Source of the DNA: Callorhinus ursinus
Lineage: Eukaryota > Chordata > Mammalia > Carnivora > Otariidae
Assembly: GCF_003265705.1 (NCBI RefSeq)
Contig: NW_020312895.1
Span: 855,602-919,601, forward strand
Length of the DNA stretch: 64,000 nucleotides
Direction of reading: 5' to 3'
Of the stretch, positions 24,111 through 36,610 are shown one piece after another. Below the pieces are notes generated by a model that was given only the letters and a program-made list of their open reading frames with translations, ran no database searches and was not told where the DNA came from. Positions within the stretch are counted from its first letter, which is position 1; the number at the start of each line of letters is the position of its first letter. Position numbers and translations under genes: made by a program.

Positions 24111-26407
24111 CCTCTCCCTCTGCATCAGCGGACCCTGCCCCCTCCCTGCTCGCCGCGACAAGATCTCCCCATCCTGCTCGGGCCTGACTGACCCCCACCC
24201 GGGAGGCGCCTCCCCCCGCCCCCGGCCGCCGGATAGACAATCACAGCCTGTCCCTCACAGTGGCCGTAGCCGCAAGCCGCTCACTGGCCCCTCATTGTTT
24301 CAGAGGCAGATTGAGTTAACCTCTGATGACTCCCGCCAGTGTGCTCGCTGCCCCAGGTCCCGGGAGGCTGACCTTGCCGCTCCAGCTGGGGCATCAGCAA
24401 GCAAACCCAAAGCCGAGTCAGGCAGCGGCTTCTCAGGGGAGCGCTGCAAGGGAAGAGACCCGCCGGGCGGACGAAGCAACTGTGGTGTTTGCACAAGTCC
24501 CCGTCAGGCAGGAGGCGTGTTCCCATCACCCTCCTTAGGCCTTCCTACCACACGCAGACACGGCACTGTCCAGGGCATTCCTGGTCGGCAGCCACGCTGA
24601 CCTCAGGCAATCTGAAAACCACGTGTGGGCTCCTCCTCCAGAACACCAAGGGTCGAGGTCGGCACGGCTTTCTCCCCCCACCCCAGGACCTGGTCTGTGA
24701 GCACTGAGTGTGGGTGTCCACAAGCGGCTGTTCCAAGGGGGGTCACTGCTGAGGGCCGTCTGCCTGTCCACCCGGGTGGAGAGGAGGAGGGACAGTGCCA
24801 GGCCCAGGCCAGTGGTGGGCAGTGTGGGTCAAGCCCCACTGCTTCCTTCGGATCCGTGTCTTTCCTGGGCCATGGTGTGGTTTGGAAGGAGAGGTTGGGG
24901 ACCCACTCACCTCCTCAGCACCACAGAGGGGCAGAGAGCACTCTGGGCCCCTGGTGGCGGATGCACAGAGGACGGCCTGCACTCATCCGGGACTCCTCCT
25001 CCTGGCTGCCCACACCCCAGTGCTGTCTGCCCTGTCCACACTGCCAATCTCACGGACGCCCCCAGACTACACTTGAGAACCGGACAAGACTCCACAGCTT
25101 TCTAGCCAGGCCTTGCCCACAGGAGACCCCAGCCCAAAACATGCCCTGCTGGCCTCTGGCTGATACTAAGGTCCACAGACACGGCTGCATCCAAAACAGG
25201 GCTCTCCTGCAAAAGGCAGGGGCTTCTGAGCACAGGGTCCCGGGAAGCAGACGCTCTGGAGGACACTGCTCTCAGGTTGCTGTTTTGACTCCCGGGGGGG
25301 GGCAGGGAATAGACCGAAAGGCCCATCAGGAAGAGCAGACTCAAGTGTCCCACCTGCTAGGCAGACCCGGTCCCCACGGCTCTCCTGGCACCACGGGGGC
25401 TGTGCCCTGTGTTCACCCCAGGGCACCCGGCAGGCATGCGGGAAACACCCACTGGACCGCTGAGGGAGAGACACCGGCTTGGAGTAGCCAGCTGGAAAGC
25501 GGCAACCAGAACCAGAGTCTCCAACCCAGCCACGGGCGTCTGTGAAGCAGAACCACCCACGCAGCCTGCCGAAAACAAACCGCAGTTTGTGGTGCAGCAG
25601 AGCCTGACGACCCCCGGGACCCCATGGCCTTCCATCTAATAACACAGGGCAGCCTCCCACGAGGGCTCCGGAAACATCGCGACCGTCACAGGGCTGCCCC
25701 CGGCACAGTCCAGCTCAGAGGTGAGAAGCTCGGGAGGCGTCCCACGTGTGCACCTGCAGGTTGTGTCCCCCGAGCCAGTGCAGCCGGGGTGCCCCAGGGG
25801 ACGCCGAGATGCGCGAGGCTCAATGTGACGAGCGTCTCCACACAGGGGCCCTGAGGATGAGTGTTTCTAACAAGTTGCCGTGACACTGTCCCGACAGGAA
25901 GCCGTGCCTGATGGTCCCGTCACAGGCTCACTAGACAATTTGGGAGACAATTAAAAGCAAAGTGAAGTGGGTCGGAGGCCTGGTTGAGAGCCTGGCCCTC
26001 AGGGTGGCGGGCCCTGAATCTGCATTTGCCAGGGCCGGACTCAGGGCGCCTGGGCTTCCTGAACACCTCTCCTCAACCATCTTGAGGGCCCGACCACGGG
26101 TAGCTCAGACTGACTCTGACTCTCAGGGTTCCCACAAAATTTCTCTTGTTTTTACAGTTAAAACCCTTTTAAAAAAAGTGAAGCCAAGCCATTAGCAGAT
26201 TCTGAGTTTCCAAAAGAGGTGCTTACGCGGTATTTTAAAATTTGGTAACTAAAGACAGCTTAACTGGCACCACTGAAATTAGTCACCAGTGAAAGAAATT
26301 TGTTCTTTTTCAGCTGAACTTATCTTCAGGTGAACGTTTGCCAAGAAGCGTGTTTACTGTTTAGCGTTCAGTCTTTTGAATGCAGGGGAGACGTGTCGCT
26401 CTGGTGT

Positions 26408-26600
26408 TATGGGCTGTCACGGGTTGAAGAGTCCCCCCCAAATTTGTGTCCACCCAGACCTCAGAATGGGACCTGATTCTGAAGTAGGGTCTTTGTAGAC
26501 GTAATTAGTTGAGGACCTTGCGATGAAGCCAGGCTGGATTTCGAATGGGCCCGAGGGAAGGGGACACAGCGAGGCCAGGGGGCTGGGGGAGGCCACGTGA
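26408..26600 (+). repeat. MaLR (MLT1-like) LTR relic
   Basis: The sequence gttatgggctgt, then gtcccccccaaatt, then cctcagaatgggacctgatt and gtctttgtagacgtaattag follows the layout of old mammalian MaLR/MLT1 LTRs, continuing to ggacacagcgaggcc. It is strongly diverged. The family name is from memory of the consensus and should be checked with a repeat library. Confidence 0.5.
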
Positions 26601-28312
26601 TGACGATGAGCTGCTGAGAAGCATTTGCGCTGGTGCCGCCTTCTGTGACCTCCCACACCCTCCGTCTACACCGGGAGCCCTCTGTCTCCCCACTACGCGC
26701 CCTGGGCCCCCGTGCCTCCCCAGCACCACCACCGTGGGGCCTCCTAGCAGAGCACCCGGCAGGACCTGGACGGATACGTAGAAATGTTGAAGCTAGAACG
26801 TAGCGGTAATGTATTAACTGACCTCCTCAAAGGAGGGACCACAGAAACGCACATACTCTTCCCAGTACTTAAAACCGTACTTCGTGCCTGACGTCCCGCA
26901 GGTGGGAGGGGCAGACAGCGCGGGAGCGGAGCTTCTCACCATCTGAGCTCTGCTAGTGCAGGTGGCCCCACCTCCCTGCGTCCCCTTGTCTCCTCGGCTG
27001 GCGGTGGGCCAGCTGATTGCCCCGGGTGGGGGATGGGGGCAGGACCCCGAGCTGCTGGGCCAGGGCCAGCCAGGTTGACCGAGGACGAGGCTGGGGCCCC
27101 CGCACAGCGCCCTGTGGGGTCCAGGAGGGGCAGGCATACGTGTGCTATTCCACTTCTCCTGAAAATCTGAATCCTATCCTAGAAATAGCATTTCAACAAG
27201 ACCGACGAGCTCCTGGGCTCGCTGGAGGGCCTGGGATCTGATGGACTCGCCCCCCCACCCCCCCGTGAGGAAAGGAAAACTAGCAGAACCAAGCGAAGGA
27301 TCTCAGAATCCTGGCGGGATTCACTTTCCGCCCGAAATGCTCGTGGCGGGGTGCCCCACGCTCTCCCAGCATGTGGCGTGTGACCACCCGTACGCCCCGT
27401 GAGCCCGCGCAGTGGGGTGCCATTGGATTCATTACATTATGAAAGAAGAGAATTTCCGTACATTACTCATGTCTGTCAGCCACAGGGAGCTCTGGAATGA
27501 TGGGCAACCACCTCGGCTGACTATAAGGAACCGCTTCTGCAGAGGATGGACGATGGACACTGACGGGAAGGTGATGGCTTGGACGGCCCCCAGGTCTCCA
27601 CTGGGGTGTGCTGCACACCGGGCGTGGGCCGCCGGCATGCCTGTGCAGGAGTGGTGGCGGGGGCTGGGCTGGGCTCCCCTTTGCTGCAGCTGGTTTTGGG
27701 ACTGCAGTCACTGCCGCAGGGGGCAGGGGTGCACCCTGGAGCCTCGGCCCTGAGCCAGAGCCACAGACCCCCCTTCCCAGCCGCAGAGGTGATGCTCCGA
27801 GGTCACATGGCTGGGACAGGGCAGGGCCGAGGCTTTCCGTCTGCACCTGTTCTTAGCGGGGCATCCCGCCAGGGGCCCTGCAGGTGCACCCAGGAGACAC
27901 ACGGCCCCCAGGCCCCTGGGGATTAAGCAACAGCCACGAATTTTCAGTGAAAGACGGGTTTCCGGCATTCCCAATGAGGAAGCTGATGGAGCAGCCCCTC
28001 CAGCCACGTCTCCCCACCGGCTTGTCCGCTTTTCAACAGCAGATGGCGGAACCTTCCCAGCAGGACATGGCGTCCCCATATGGGCAACGACCACTTGAGC
28101 AGCTGCAGAAGTCTGTGAGACTCTGTCCGTTTCTATTTCCAGTAACAGCCCCCCTTTTGACAGGAAAACCTCCTTATTGGGAATATTTGCCTTAAATACA
28201 AGCCGTGAGAAGGACAGGGCTGAACTTGCCCGGGAGGGGCAGACCCTGACTCTACAGCTTTGGTTAAAACCCCGACTACGGGCTCCCGATGAGGCTGGGA
28301 GCCAGTACCTAC

Positions 28313-28397
28313 CTCCACCACGGACTTGGAGTCCAGCCGGAAGTTGAAATCACCAAACACAAAGTAGGACACGTTCTCGAATCGCTGGTCGATGATT
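28313..28397 (-). CDS. INPP5A: INPP5A exon with the catalytic GDFNFR motif
   Basis: This 85-bp exon starts with one base completing arginine and encodes 28 residues, IIDQRFENVSYFVFGDFNFR followed by LDSKSVVE, ending in phase 0. The acceptor is tctcctctcag, and the donor is gtaggt. The YFVFGDFNFRLD stretch is the first signature motif of inositol polyphosphate 5-phosphatases ((F/I)WxGDxN(F/Y)R); the aspartate and asparagine act in metal binding and catalysis, and the arginine contacts substrate phosphate. All these residues are intact, which supports a functional enzyme. Asparagine in RFENVSY replaces the lysine I recall from human, a change outside the motif. Confidence 0.98.
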
Positions 28398-30339
28398 CTG
28401 AGAGGAGAGAAGGGGACAACGTTACCTGCACGCCAATCAGCCTCCCTTCCACCACGTGCCCCTCACACGTGCCTTCCACGCACTCCCAAGCAGCACAGTG
28501 ACCACGCCGCACACCCACCAGACACGCACGGTTCTCTCCACGCTGACACGTGCATGCCACCAGGGGTGTCCTAACAAGTGGGCCAGCGCGGCGTGGAAAC
28601 CGCATCTGGTGGGAGGTCCAGCCTGCACGTGGGAAGAACGAGGGCCGGGTAGGGGGCTCTCACAGGGGCACAGGGTCGGGACACCGGGGAAGGACCGCTG
28701 GCCAGGGCCTCTGCCGGGCACCTCCACGACTCCTCCCAGGCGGGACGTACGCTTGAGCTTGCTCTGGAAGTGTTTACGTATCGGCCCCATTTCCATGTTT
28801 CAAAGGCATAAAAGCAGAGCAACTGCATCTTTTTTTTTTTTTTTAAACTGAGGCACCGCCTGCTTGGAAACATCTTTTCCACCTATTTTAAATTGACCAC
28901 AATCCCTTTCCCATTTTTCTACTGAGACATGCACACACGGCAAGCGTGACAGCCTCCAGGTCAGCCAGCAGCCGCCTCACAGACCCCTCTTCCCTCACAG
29001 GCAGGCAGAAGACCGCTCCCTCCACCCGCCCCAACATGGCAGCAGCACGATTAATGACCACTGTTCGCTTCTGGAGGCAAAGCAAAGTGCCGGGTTCTTC
29101 CGATTGGAGAGCAGAACTCGGACCACCGCTAACTAGACAACCCGCGGAGCAGAACGTATGCTCGGCGCAGAGGAAGGGACGGTCAGGGAGCAAGGCCCCC
29201 ACGTCACTGCCTGGCCATGGCTCTGCTCACACACTTGCTAGGACAGAGCGGCGAGGCTGCAGGGCACGGGGCGGAGGGCGCATCCCAAACGTCATCAGGT
29301 AGGCAGAGGCCGGGGCAAAGTCTTCACCAGGTTAACGTGGAAACTTCCACTGGTTACCAAGAAACCTGGTGCATCTCCGATCCACCCGGTAATGCCTCTC
29401 TGTGCAAGCGGTGCCTGGGCCGGCCTGGATGTCGTGCTTGGGCGCCGTGCCCCCCCGCCTCGGGCACTGCTTACCACTGACTCGGGCTCCTCACTTGATT
29501 CATTAGCTTGAGAAACAGAAGAAAGGACCAAGCAAGGACCACGTGCCACCCTGCCTAGCTCTGCAATGTTCTCCTGGGTCACAGGAAAGGCCTCTGCCAG
29601 CCGTGGCTGCTGCCCTCCTGGGAGTGAGGGGTGGGGGGCCTGGGGGGCACGTGGGGTCCTGGCGTCCTGGTAGCTCGCAGATGCCTAACGGCGCCTGCCA
29701 ACACTGTCAATCCGTCCCATCCATGGAAACAAGCTGCATTTCTGCTTGAATCTGCACCCCTCTGCGCCCTCCCTGCCCTCGCCACATGAGGCCACATGAG
29801 GCCACACAAGGCCACACGTGGCCGCCTGCCTGGTCAGGTACTTGTTGAACTGCATTTTCTGTTCCGACTTATTTCCGGCCTGTTTTCAGTTTCTTGCCAC
29901 TTTCTTCTTGGATCCCAGGAGCCTCCCTAGGAAGCGGTGAGAATCCACCCTCCGGTCCGTGGCTGGTGTCTCCAGGCTGTTCACGGGGCCTTCTGCTGTG
30001 AGTGAGCTTTTACCCTCGCGCAGGCAGCAGGCATTGTCCCCGGACGGCCTGCCCAGCCCCGGGCCGAGGACGGCTCTCCTTCTCCCATCCTCACGGCAGA
30101 GCCCCACGTCAGCCTCTGACCCATGTGGAATCAGTGTGACGTCAGGGTCTCAGGGTATCGATGTTCCCGGCGGTCGAGCGAAAGCTCCATTTGTTAAACA
30201 TTCAATCCTCTTCCTAGTCAGTCCGTGCAGCACGAAATTCCCCAAATCACACGGGCCTTTCTGAGGCCCTGCGTCCTTCTCTGCACACCGTCACCGACCC
30301 CGCACACCTGCAGGCAGTAAGCCTTTCCACAGGATGCCC

Positions 30340-30570
30340 TTCCTGCGGACAGTTCCTTCAAAAATATACTGGCTATTTTCATATTTCTCTCCCGTTTTAA
30401 TCACTGTATCATCTAGTTACATTCCACAAAACATCCTGTTTTCCTTTTTAATTGGAATAACTTTCAATTATACATGAATTTGAGAACGAAGGACATATTT
30501 AATGGATTAATGCAGACGACCAACAGTTTCCTTTACTTGTTATAAATTAAACTTTTCTATCGAGAAAATA
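30340..30570. promoter_or_regulatory. AT-rich candidate non-coding element
   Basis: A low-GC block with several TAAT/ATTA words, including ggattaatg near 30503, flanked by GC-rich intron. No repeat is recognised. It could equally be an undetected old transposon remnant. Confidence 0.3.
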
Positions 30571-32879
30571 CCACTAAGGAATAGAAGTGGCAGGGGTGCT
30601 GACCTGGCCCACGGGCTCACCAGTGTGCCCAGGACCACTGCTGCCACCCTTCCTTCCCTCCCTCGGCTCCGCACGGGACTCGTGTCGGCAGGAAGCCCTC
30701 CACCTCTCCTGTCCTAGAGAGACTAAAGCTTCTTCTGCTGTTAAGCATCTTCAGAAAAGAAAACTCCTTAGAGAACGAGTGGAGGGGGCCCAGAAAGGTC
30801 TCAGGGCGCCCCCACATCAGGACACCTGCAGCACGGGCTTCCCGGTCCCCAGCCTCGCCGACACGGGGGTGCAGGTCAGGTGCACAGCAGACCCAACGGG
30901 AAAGAAGGCTGTCCCAGCCCCGAGAACTAAGGGCCCCTCACACGGTGCTGGTGCTGCCGCGGGCAGGCCCTCCTGGGTCCAGGTACACGCGGAGAGAATA
31001 CAATCATTGGGGTTCAATCACATTGTTTTTAAAAACCCAAACCGGCATCATTCACAGCTTATCACAGGGACTGATTTCTGTTTTCTGAGGTCACACAGAG
31101 ACGCCTGTTGCCCTGAGGGCACCTGTGCCTAGGAATTCCCACACGAGGCAGGTGTCCCAGGAGGCACAGAGTCCCCTCGGCAAAATGCAGTTGTGCGTGT
31201 TGTACCGGGAGGTGGCTGCTCTGTGATGGCTCCGTGATCCCGCCGGAACTGCCCAGCCTCCGGTCTCAGGGCCCCCCCGTCCCCCCACGCTGCCCCTCAC
31301 CTGCTTCTCCTCAGGCAGCCCACTCCCGGCGAGGCTCCCTCACCAGAGGCAGAGCCGCCTGGCCAGGCTGGCTCCTTGGCCATCGTTCCGCCGAGGCCTG
31401 AAGATACAGAGGCCAGGTGGGTGCTGTCAAAGTCAAGGGGTCTCTGGGGTCAGAAGGAGTGCTGTTCACAGGACGGTTTCCAAATGCTCTTCTGCTGCTC
31501 ACACTGGGCGCTGGCTGGTTCCCGGGAGCAGGTGAGCACGTGGCGAGCAGAATGTCAGCACCGCGCCTGGGGTCCCGGGGCCACGCACCCTGGCCTCCGC
31601 CCAGCCAGCACGCATGACCTCACGCCTCTCAAATGCATTTCCCCTTTCTTTTTTTAAAACTTTTTATATTTTTGAGAAAAGCTAAACCAAACCACATTCC
31701 GGCTTGCTCTTGCTGAAGGGAGGAGTACGGTCCTGCTCCCTCTAAGTGTCAGAGAATCTACACATATTATTTTAATGATTCATCAGCTTCTATCTGCTAA
31801 AAAGCACAGAACACTTGCCTTCCTTGCGGAGGCTCCGGAGAACTCGATCCGCGGGTCAGACTCACGACCCCACTCTCTCTGCACATTTGCTCCCGGGGGA
31901 CTGCAAGCACAGAGCTTGAGGGAAACAGTGGGTGACCGCAGAAACATGACGCGGAGATGCATGTGTGCTGTGTACAGACGTGTTCGTATGTGCAGATGCT
32001 GCACACGTGTGGGGCGTGTGCACACGTGCCATGTGTGTGCAGAGTCCATCTCTTACCAAGGATTCTTCCTCCGTCCCCACAGCCTTAGGAGACTAATCAG
32101 AGCAGGGAAGACAGTTCACACGTGCCCATCCATTCTTAGCCGTCTGTGAGCCGATACCGTCACATTAAGTCTCTGCCTGAAGAAGCGTAATCTGCTCTGT
32201 ACAATTTCCTGGAAACCACTGTCAAGCCCTGCGCTGGGACAAGGCAAGCACTTCATGTTCTCTGGGATCAATGAACGTTCAGAAGGCATGTGAAGCCACT
32301 GGAGTCACCAGGCCGCTCTGGGTCCAGGACGCATGGAGGCCGTGGCGGGAGCAACTGCCCACAGACACACGGGACGACAGGAACGAAGGAAGTCAGATCC
32401 AAGCCTGGGGTTCCAGCATGCGGGAGAAGAGCATCGCGGGACAGCAGCGACCCCGGGCTCAAGTGCACAGGGCCTCCAGGGGGGCGGGGGCTGGATGCGG
32501 GCCACCCAGGTCCTCATGAGGCTCAAGGCACACAGGCCTGAGCCGACGGTCCTGGCCTGAGGGGACGGACGGCTGCACAGGGTTGCAGGCAGCTGGTGCC
32601 CTGGGAATGGACCGTGTAAGCAAACAGCCATTGGCTAATCAAACGGCAGAGCACATCGGGAGTTAAGTCCCTTCCTCAAAACCCAACAAACTTCCAATTT
32701 AATATCTGACCGAACAAACTCTGAAAAGCTCCAGGGCATCTACGAGAGGAAACGCTCACTTCCTAAGGCTCTCCTGGATGGTGGGGCCTTTCCTGCCCCT
32801 ACGGTACACAGGACACCCTGGCCGCGCTGTTCCTGCCCCCCGCGGAGCCACGCCGATGACAGGGATTCTGTCAGTAGGG

Positions 32880-33270
32880 CTGGATTCTTGTAATACTATC
32901 ATTAAAAACCTAAACTATATCACATTTCCATGCCCAGCTCCTTTTGATGTAATGGCCCGCGCTCATCAATAACCACCATCTCCAAAGGTCGCGTGGTGGC
33001 GCAAGATGGACGGGCTGTCACGGCCGCGGCAATCACCTGAGTGCCAGGCCCGCGGCCCTCACAGCACTCACTTTTAATTTCAATATAGTGCCATTTGGAC
33101 CAAGAGAAAAAAGTTGTTTTAAAATTAATTACCTTGTCAGACGCTATTATGATTAAAATGTAGGCCCACATCAATATCATGTGCCTAATTCAAAAACAGA
33201 ATTACAAGAAGAGCCATAAAAATCAATTTTTTAGGCCTTGGAAACAGAGTCTCGTTCTGTTTTGACAGGC
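32880..33270. promoter_or_regulatory. AT-rich candidate non-coding element
   Basis: Two AT-rich segments surround a short CpG-bearing stretch. Words such as aaaattaattacc, gattaaaatg and tcaatatcatg recur. No transposon or coding match is recognised. The sequence looks like a slowly evolving regulatory element, which is inference only. Confidence 0.35.
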
Positions 33271-34534
33271 GATTTCATTATGTGACAGGCCACGCGGACA
33301 CACGCGCAGAAAGGGGCCGCGCACTCATGTCTCGAGGATAAGTGACGCCCACCCTCCCAGGACGGAGACATTGTTCCTTGAAGGGAGTCGTGGCTTCAAC
33401 TGTCGGACACCACACCGTTCCTGGCTGGTGGCCTCGGCCCACGTGGCACGGGCAGCACCAAGGGTGCGCAGACTGCGTGTCACCCCGAGAACCTGGTGTG
33501 GTGCGGAGAGCAGGCAGGACGCCGTCAGAGCGCTCTGGCAGGTCCACCACTCCAGATCCGCTCCCTTCCCTTCACTTTCCTCTGAATCACGGCCTAGGCG
33601 GAGTTTACGCATGAACGCGAGGTGACCGGCATCGGCTTCCATTCCTCGGAGCCGGCAGGGACAACGGCCTCTGCTCACGCAGCTCCATCGCGACAACACC
33701 CAGCAGAGGAGACCGCGGACACCAGGCACAGCACCTGAGGTTTCGGCCCCACATCCACGTTGCTCTGAGCAGACCATCTCTTCCCCTCCCGAGCAATGGA
33801 CGGACGCTCTTCCATGACCTCACTTTTCACTCTGCCCCAGGGCGTGTGGGGCGCGTGGGGGACCGGCAGCCCCCACGAGGACAGTCACCTGGGCGGGACA
33901 CCTACCAGCACCAGGGAGGGTGGTTTGTGCACAACGTGTCGGAGGCGGAGACAGGGAAAGCATGCAGGGAACAATCTGTTCAAAGGGCCCGGGCCAGCGT
34001 CGGGCAGGCGCAGACCCCTGACTGTCCCTTTGGTGTCAGGCAACGTCCCCACAAGCCGCCTGAGGGGCCTCAGTGACAGCCCGCCAACCGGCCTGCTGTG
34101 AGCGCTCAGGGCGCGACGCACTCCCCAGGGCTGGGGCATTTCACAGGCCTAGTGCACGGAGGGTGTGACACCGGAGGGGCCTGAGGCGGGAGCTCCGTGG
34201 GGCGGCACTGGGGTGCCGTGACAGGCATGGCAGGCACCCCTCGGACTGTGGGAAGTGTATGCTGGGACCTCGGCACGTCCCTGGCTCGAGGGCAGCTTGC
34301 TGCTGGTGGTGGGGAGCCCCAGGGGGCACACGAACCCTCAGCCACAGGCGTGGGGTCCACTGGAGTGGCCACAGCACAACTTGGTGACATGAGGCCGGGC
34401 AAAGTTCTAGTTGGTGACACCAGAATCACAAAGTCCGCTGTTTCCCACAACCTCCCCCTGTAAACTCTTGCCACTTTTCCAAAATTTACCTCTTGTCCTC
34501 ACAGCTGGAGGCCTGAGCCAGCTGTTGGCACGAG

Positions 34535-34880
34535 GCCATGCGGCCCTGTTGTGCCCTGAATGTGCCCATCCCCAGATTCTCAGGTCAAGGCCCCGACCCC
34601 TGTGCGGTTGGCCACGGGCCAGTCACACCACTGGGAGTGATGAAGGGGAGATGGGGTCCGAAGGGTGGGGTACCCTCAGGAGCAGACACCAACGTGCCCT
34701 CCGCCTCGTGCGGATACAGTGACCAGGCGGCCGGGGCACGCCAGGCGGTGGCTTCTCAGCAGGACCCAGCGAGCTGGCATGGGATCTCGAGCCTCAAGCA
34801 ATGAGTGTGTGCTGTTTGAGCCACGGGTCTGTGGCACTTTGCACGGCGAGGTGACAAGACAACCCGAGCCTGTGGGGGTT
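34535..34880 (+). repeat. Second MaLR (MLT1-like) LTR relic
   Basis: The start ttgtgccctgaatgtgcccatc and the end segment gcctcaagcaatgagtgtg, gctgtttgagccacgggtc and tgtggcac follow the known beginning and end of old MaLR LTRs, in which the tail reads tgtttaagccaccc. It is in the same orientation as the relic at 26408. Divergence is high. Confidence 0.5.
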
Positions 34881-36364
34881 GCTCGCAGCCCCCGCCCAGG
34901 CCTCAGTGTCTCTGTCGCGCACTGTGATGGGGCTCCTCAAGCCGGGATTTCCCAGCGACCGAGTCCCTGCTCCTGCCACCCACTGTTCTCCAGCAGAAGC
35001 ATGTGCGGGGCAGGGTGTGGGGTGGCAGCTCCCCGTGAGCGCTGGGCTGTGGCTGGTGTGCAGGCTCCTGGCACCAGTCCCTGGTCTCACACCCTGTAAA
35101 CAGCATTAAGATAGTAAACACTGAGAACCACTCTCAGACTGCTCAGATGCCACCACGAACCACATGGATACGGAAGATCCTCAAGTGTCAGGCAGAAGAA
35201 ACGAGAACCAGAGTCTTGGAAAGCTGAGTGTGCCTTTAAAACCTTCGCTACCAGCGAGCGCAGGAAACATGAGGAAATGCACACCATCTGCGTTCCCTAG
35301 GCCGGTGTGAGCGTGGATGCTGGCCAGGCCGAGGATGCCGGCGGGGGCTGCCTGGTCAGAGTGCAGCGTGGCCAGACCATAGCTCGTGACATCAGCCTGT
35401 TGGCAAAACACAGAGAACAAGCCAAACGCCAACAAAGTAGTGGTCGAGCACAAAGGTGGTCGAGACACCACATGACGAGGCCCGACGCTGAAGCTGTGGA
35501 CGGAGGTACCTGGCAGAACGCCCCGCAGAGACGCCTGGGAACATCAGCTACGGTGCCTACGGATGCTCCCACGTGTGCGCTGCAGACAGAGGCCTGCCCG
35601 CGGTGCAGACAGGACACACGGCCCGGGGGCGGCGGCGCCACCTGAGTGTAGGCAAAGCAGAGCGGGCTCGAGCACGCTGTTTCATTTCTTAACGGAAGGA
35701 CACAGGAGACGACCACAGACACACGGATGTGAATGAGCCAACCACAGGGCACACCCCGTCATCACAGAGTCATCTACACTTTCTAGATGCTTCACCTGGT
35801 CTTCAATGAAATAAAAGAGAGACTGTATCACAGACGCCGTCCATCATCTGAGATGTATGGAATAATGAGCTCATTTTGTTGGGACTGCAACTGGACTCCA
35901 TGCGTCCTCACTGGGTGCGCTCCTACCTGGCGCTGGGAACACGGGGGGCCCAGAGCGCGCAGGCCGAGCAGGGTCGAGGGCGCCGGCCTGTGCGGCCCCG
36001 GACCCCACACCACATCAGGCACACGGCAACGGCGACCTCGGCCTCCGGGCGGTTGGACGCCCGAGGGGACGTGTGTGTGTCCTGCTGCCCGTGGGCACTC
36101 AGAGCAGGAAACAAGGTGGCGAGCAGCAGCTCTGTGGCCGGCCATGCGGTGTCCCAGATGACCCAGGTCTTCAGTGCTGTGCTCGCCTTTGCCTAGAGAC
36201 GCAGCGGCTTTTCTTCCGCCCGCTGAACAGCCAGGCGAGTTCTGGGAACGGGCTGAAGAGAAACGTTTAGGTTAGAGGGTCTTTGAGCAGTTGACAGCTG
36301 ACTGATGGCCGCCCGGGAGGCCACAGAGCGGAGCGGTGCGGCGGGGCGCGTCACATAGCCTCTC

Positions 36365-36610
36365 CCTGGGAAACTAATTGCTCCCGATTGTTCCGAGCAA
36401 CATTATTTTTCTGGCAATCATTTCCTTTGAATGCCCAAAATGAGCATGAAACAGCTCTTTTGCCCGGACATAAAAGTTAAATGTCCCAATGTTGATCAAA
36501 TTAACTTGAGCGCCAGGACAATGGACTGTATTTCTGAGAAAATAATGGGGGGACAACGGGGCGCTTCATGCCAGGATTTCACAGTTGTAACGTAGAATGT
36601 TCTGTTGAAC
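36365..36610. promoter_or_regulatory. Candidate conserved non-coding element
   Basis: A low-GC stretch (actaattgctcccgattg, then gttgatcaaattaacttgag) in otherwise CpG-rich intron, with no repeat features and no open frame of interest. Composition resembles known intronic enhancers, but conservation is untested. Confidence 0.35.

Larger units (their letters stand above)
14790..28312 (-). other. INPP5A: INPP5A intron, 13.5 kb, between exons 28313-28397 and 14694-14789
   Basis: The largest intron wholly within the window. It holds an A/GA microsatellite (15823-15860), a SINEC (21983-22176), a large G-rich minisatellite (22756-23200), a CpG-rich segment with an embedded AT-rich block (about 23700-24240), and a MaLR-like relic (about 26408-26600). 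The rest is unique-looking GC-rich sequence without recognised genes. Long frames at 22526-23482 and 24625-25545 are not supported as coding. Confidence 0.9.

Noticed and set aside
24625..25545. 306-residue open frame on the plus strand
   Set aside because: Same explanation: GC-rich intron, no recognisable motif, overlapping open frames on the other strand.
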